A DNA stretch of 64,000 bases from Isoetes taiwanensis. Lineage: Eukaryota; Streptophyta; Lycopodiopsida; Isoetales; Isoetaceae. The notes beneath the pieces were generated by a model. That model was not told the DNA's origin and did no database searches. It was given only the letters and a program-made list of their open reading frames with translations. Every line of letters starts with the position of its first letter. Position 1 is the stretch's first letter. The stretch lies in assembly GCA_021234155.1 (NCBI GenBank), contig JAJEKV010000274.1:62001-126000 (forward strand). Direction: 5' to 3'. Positions 62,337 to 64,000 of the stretch are shown here, one piece after another. Position numbers and translations under genes: made by a program.

Positions 62337-63256
62337 CACGAAGAAAGAAATTTTACTTGATTTTTGAGGGATAAAACATTGGAAAAATTCATAGGTGAAG
62401 AATTAAAGGATTTGGAAGCCAAGAGCATCGTTATAAGGAGCCTCACGGGACTCCATGCGGTCGCCAAACTCTCTACCGGCAATGATCGCCTTAGCGCCCA
62501 AGAATAGTCCGCCTTGCAATGTACCACTACCGACACGTCGCGGATTCGAAACAAGTGACAAAATCAGCCCGGTGAGATCTTGGAAAGGTATTAGGTGTTC
62601 ACCCAAGAAACACGCAAAAGGCAAAAAAAAAAGAGGGAAGAGATCGATTACAATGGTGGGAAATGGGTTTCTTACAAGAGGGCTAAAAGATTCGATGCAA
62701 TTTCGGATGAACATATAGAAAAGATTCAAAAATTTTGGATTGAGAACACCGAGTGTCTCTTAACACAAAGGATGTTAGAACTAGAAGATTGGAGAGAAAT
62801 GTAAGAGAAGAACATGCTGCCCACTATCCGGAGGAATCACAAAGTTAGTTTATTTACATTAATCATGTTTTCTTAGTTATGGTGCTTAGTGTGGTGGTGC
62901 ATGTGGTGGTTATTGTGTTGTCTGATGATTGTGGTGTCTTGTATGCAAACATGTGAATTGTGTGTAGTTGACTCTAGTCCGAAATGCAATATTTAATGTT
63001 TGGAATATTATTAAAACATGGCGTAATTGAGTACTCCTTTCTTTGGGTGTGTGTGTACAGATCTAAAAATATTTGAGTTATAACTAAGCGATCACGAGAT
63101 ACAAATTTTTGTTGAATAAAGACAACCAGATTCAAGCACAGCTCTGTTGGAAAGTATGATATATTAAAAAAATGATCTTACAAAATTTGGCTTTACAAAA
63201 TTTGGCTTTCCATTGAAAGCTCTGTACCCGAGAACTAAATTTACATGCATGATTTC
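62337..63256. other. unassigned sequence
   Basis: A plus-strand frame at 62,595-62,804 reads NGGKWVSYKRAKRFDAISDE and HIEKIQKFWIENTECLL, which looks protein-like but matches nothing I know. The rest shows no feature. Confidence 0.3.
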
Positions 63257-63742
63257 CTAAACAACGAAATCTTTGGTATGACTGGCTCGAGAACTGGTGC
63301 ATCCAAAATTATTGTTTTCTACACTAAAACATCTAAGCTTTCTGCAGTCATCCCAAAATTTAACAGGATGAGGTTTGCCAGTGCTTCCTGCATCCCCTGG
63401 TGGTGGCACGCAATTACGCGGTAAAACCCATTTGTTGCGAGTCGAGCGGACAAGTGTGAGAGAACAAATATGTCTGCCCTTTGCGCTGACAAAGATGTAA
63501 TAAGGCCGATGGACCTTGTCTAAGAGCTCTCTTCCTGTCAATATGACTCCAAGCATAGCCATTGAAGGCCCAGCATCCAGTCTGTTGTATGCCTTTAGGT
63601 TGGATTCGAAATCAGCAAAGAAGGTGGATTTAGGCATATCCACCTTCAGAGATTGATCACGAGCCCTGTTTAACATGTGCCGAATGCCCTCCTCGGTCAC
63701 CCTACAATAGCCGTAGTGATCTCTGAACATGGATCCTACCAT
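63257..63742 (-). CDS. hypothetical protein
   Basis: 161 codons from ATG at 63,742. It includes MFRDHYGYCRVTEEGIRHML, PKSTFFADFESNLKAYNRLD, SMAMLGVILTGRELLDKVHR and PYYIFVSAKGRHICSLTLVR. Mixed, globular-type composition. The C-terminal third is less protein-like (Ser/Thr/Cys). No domain recognised and no partner gene nearby. It could be an exon of a gene extending beyond the window or a transposon fragment. Confidence 0.4.
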   Translation of the reverse strand: MVGSMFRDHYGYCRVTEEGIRHMLNRARDQSLKVDMPKSTFFADFESNLKAYNRLDAGPSMAMLGVILTGRELLDKVHRPYYIFVSAKGRHICSLTLVRSTRNKWVLPRNCVPPPGDAGSTGKPHPVKFWDDCRKLRCFSVENNNFGCTSSRASHTKDFVV

Positions 63743-63945
63743 GTTGCCGGAATGAACCTGTTTCTATTTGGCGCGAATTGGGAATGAAACGCCAAAAATC
63801 AGACGTAGGAACAGGATTTAGGACCCAGATCCTTTTCTAATGATTAGAAGAGGAATGTAATTATTATCAGGGTGTACGAATTTCAGAAGTGTTTATGAGA
63901 GCAGGCTAGGCAGATTTTTTATGTCAGACGAAATAGGATAAAAGT

Positions 63946-64000
63946 GATGTGATGTGATGTGTGGTGTCGTGATGGTGTGGTGTGGTGTGGTGTGGTATGG
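63946..64000. repeat. (GTGAT/GTGGT)n microsatellite at the window edge
   Basis: Imperfect five-base repeat GTGAT turning into GTGGT, running off the end of the window. Confidence 0.85.

Overview
The window looks like nuclear DNA of a land plant. Its host genes are intron-split: a Nudix hydrolase with a transit-peptide-like N-terminus, a PLS-class PPR pseudogene, an ABCC transporter remnant and a DUF72 gene. GC is low to moderate, and plant-type Copia, LINE, Helitron, SINE and MITE sequences make up most of the DNA. I see nothing bacterial. I cannot name the species. The repeat load and a Penelope-like reverse transcriptase would suit a non-seed plant (fern, lycophyte or bryophyte), but that is a guess.

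Layout. 0-0.7 kb: ABCC transporter pseudogene (+). 1.2-4.1 kb: three foldback/MITE structures (GC-rich foldback, 0.75 kb AT-rich foldback, dimeric PIF/Harbinger-type MITE with TAA target duplication). 4.5-5.9 kb: four DUF72 exons (-), 5' end not found. 7.2-18.1 kb: three LINE copies of two families, all ending in (TATTC)n; one (10.7-15.6 kb) keeps both ORF regions, with some lesions, and may sit in an intron of a minus-strand gene seen only as exon-like pieces. 16.6-29.2 kb: a nested block. Long direct repeats (16,559-17,328 and 28,420-29,220) flank a decayed Penelope/telomerase-like reverse transcriptase region (18.2-22.8 kb), a LINE and a decayed minus-strand Copia (23,135-28,419), which itself carries an hAT MITE with a perfect 8-bp target duplication and a second TIR element. 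29.2-30.3 kb: satellite-like repeats and a hairpin. 30.9-34.1 kb: exon-like pieces of an unidentified, probably membrane, protein (+).

36.2-42.7 kb: the best preserved mobile element, a Helitron. Three small intact ORFs precede a Rep protein (HUH motif, tyrosine motif) and a PIF1-like helicase in an overlapping second frame. Its 3' coding end is repeated in tandem to about 43.4 kb. 43.4-46.2 kb: tRNA-derived SINEs around a 443-codon ORF with a 'DNRRLW-like' domain and degenerate internal repeats. 46-53 kb: LINE tails, a Copia fragment, a duplicated segment and an hAT MITE (52,530-53,008). 54.5-56.6 kb: PPR pseudogene (-). 58.2-61.0 kb: Nudix hydrolase in six exons (-), apparently intact, with one GC-AG intron. 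61-64 kb: small unassigned ORFs and a terminal microsatellite.

The candidates most worth following are (1) the Helitron with three uncharacterised upstream ORFs and a split Rep/helicase, (2) the Penelope-like element between long direct repeats, and (3) a 3'-terminal hairpin shared by several LINE-related copies, with compensatory stem changes. Splice sites were read by eye, and all family assignments come from motif recognition without database searches.
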